DNA from: Methylococcaceae bacterium
Lineage (GTDB): Bacteria > Pseudomonadota > Gammaproteobacteria > Methylococcales > Methylococcaceae
Assembly (NCBI GenBank): GCA_012026715.1
Contig: VEPB01000137.1
Location: 1 to 15,693 of the forward strand
Direction: 5' to 3'
DNA: 15,693 bases
Shown: piece by piece, positions 14,722 through 15,693 of the stretch
Numbering within the stretch: position 1 is the stretch's first letter
Layout: each line of letters opens with the position of its first letter
The notes under the pieces: generated by a model
What the model was told of the DNA's origin: nothing
Database searches by the model: none
Seen by the model: only the letters and a program-made list of their open reading frames with translations
Position numbers and translations under genes: made by a program

Positions 14722-15693
14722 TAGGTACTCCTCAAAAGGGTCGTTTGATCGCCGCCGGCCGCTTGTCGCCGCGTGCCTACGGCTCCATGGTTTCCATCCC
14801 TGGCTTGTTGCTCTAGCGGGATTCCTGTCCCTTGGCGACCGAATCCGGGCTATCCGGATCCGGCAACGGCATCCATGCCCGCCCGCCTTGCCAGATCAGT
14901 GGCTCGACCGGGTCCAACCTCCGTGTTCGGGTGCGTCCGCGACCGATTGCCCCGGCGCGGACATTGGGCGATAACCGGGCTTCGACAGCCCGGCGATGGC
15001 CATAAACTCAAGCGGAACGGCTGCCTTCAGCGCCAGAAGGCGAGCAGCCGGCGTGGCGCCCCGGTCTCTTCCCGCCGGTTCCGGGAAACACCGACGCGAA
15101 TTGGCGGCGGCTCTTGGCCTGACGCAGACCGATTCACGCCGGCAAAACGCATGGTATTAAAAGCAAGACTGGTGCCAGTGGCATAATCCTTTCGGTTTCA
15201 TTGGCTTGGCTCTTAAATCCGGACTTCGGCCCTGCGTGATTTGCCGCGCCCTGCGGGCTTTGCCTCAGCCGTCTGATGGAGTCGGGGGCCGCGATGCGGG
15301 GCAAAAATCCCCGGCTTTAGTCATTTCCCTGATGATTGGACGGGCCAGGAAACCGGATCTTCAGGCCTGATTCCGGAGCCGGGAAACGCTCCTGCCCGTC
15401 ACTCCAACCAGCCTCGCCCCCATGCTCCGCTCTCCCCGCGGTGAGAGCCCTCACCCCTTGGCAATGCCGTTACCAAGCGTAGGGTTAGTTCTACTTTGTC
15501 GGATTGCTCTTACCCGCAGCGTCGTGACCGATCTGGTTTTGAATCGCTGCGCGATGACCGAAATTAATGTGGGTTCTCGGACCCACGGCCGAGATACTTT
15601 TCTTTGTGTGGCCAAAGAAAAGTATCCAAAAGAAAGGCCACCCCCAGCCGCGAGAGCCCTTGCGCTCCTCGCTTTCAGCAGGGGTTGGCAGAA
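14722..15693. other. Long gene-poor region with inverted repeats
   Basis: No credible gene lies in ~970 bases. The first ~60 bases are the leader and probable promoter region of the minus-strand Lcl gene. Small hairpins occur at 14975-14993 (CCGGGCT/AGCCCGG), in 15298-15320 (GGGG/CCCC), near 15430 (GCTCTC/GAGAGC) and at 15569-15586 (GTGGGT/ACCCAC). A long one lies at 15594-15625. The only open frame of size (14773-15186, plus) has a low-complexity, Arg/Pro-rich translation and no good ribosome site. I saw no tRNA, IS remnant or riboswitch. Confidence 0.55.
15594..15625. repeat. Perfect 13-bp inverted repeat in AT-rich intergenic element
   Basis: ATACTTTTCTTTG at 15594-15606 and CAAAGAAAAGTAT at 15613-15625 are exact reverse complements around a TGTGGC loop. 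The following sequence repeats the word as CCAAAAGAAAGGCCACCCC. The composition differs from the surrounding DNA. I recall closely similar CTTTTCTTT/AAAGAAAAG elements dispersed in intergenic regions of several gammaproteobacteria, so a genome-wide repeat is likely. Confidence 0.75.

Noticed and set aside
14740..15005. Possible cyclic-di-GMP (GEMM) riboswitch upstream of the Lcl gene
   Set aside because: Pieces such as GCCGTAGG and a CCCGGTTATCG on the minus strand recall the motif, but the GGGCAAACC and GGACGCAAAGCC core segments are absent.
14773..15186. Plus-strand open frame of 137 codons
   Set aside because: The translation is Arg/Pro/Ser-rich with no fold pattern and no good ribosome site. 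It starts in the upstream region of the minus-strand Lcl gene.
1..15693. CRISPR arrays, tRNA/rRNA genes, insertion sequences
   Set aside because: I found no regularly spaced repeats, no GGTTCGAATCC-type tRNA arm, no rRNA signature and no transposase-like protein in any frame.

Overview
This window is high-GC DNA with dense coding. It looks like the chromosome of a gammaproteobacterium, and I lean towards a methanotroph-like member of the Methylococcales. The lean rests on the VPLPA/PEP-CTERM-type tail of a secreted Lcl-domain protein, the TcdA and CbpA sequence types, and the large periplasmic redox cluster. It is an inference, because no rRNA or other diagnostic marker is present.

Layout. 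Positions 1-7401 hold five same-strand genes with gaps of 30, 47 and 15 bases and one 38-base overlap, so they are probably one operon that continues upstream of the window. In order they are: the C-terminal part of a large multicopper-oxidase-like protein; a 562-residue secreted protein of unknown family; a 177-residue protein with no visible export signal; a secreted YncE/YVTN-type beta-propeller with a C-terminal Ig-like domain; and a fusion of a class I cytochrome c domain to a LivK-type (type 1) periplasmic binding protein. Together they suggest an envelope redox or sensing apparatus. This cluster is the best candidate here for an undescribed system. Some residues expected of a classical copper oxidase are missing from the visible part of the first gene.

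Positions 7546-9227 hold tcdA (cyclisation of tRNA t6A) followed at once by a DUF455 ferritin-like protein with two ExxH metal-binding motifs. A small DUF1640 coiled-coil membrane protein lies on the minus strand (9337-9630), divergent from a CbpA-type DnaJ co-chaperone (9801-10727). Next is a dihydrodipicolinate synthase/N-acetylneuraminate lyase superfamily aldolase (10891-11775). It keeps the Schiff-base lysine but lacks the DapA substrate-binding arginine.

The spacer 11776-12172 has no convincing protein gene. It holds a sigma-54-like element followed about 80 bases later by a strong intrinsic terminator, which could mark a small RNA. After it comes a TPR-sulfotransferase gene (12173-13693). 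A 14-bp hairpin terminator separates this from the convergent Lcl/DUF1566 gene with a VPLPA-CTERM-like tail (13795-14721). The last ~970 bases contain no credible gene. They hold several inverted repeats, including a perfect 13-bp pair at 15594-15625 in AT-rich sequence that looks like a dispersed intergenic repeat.
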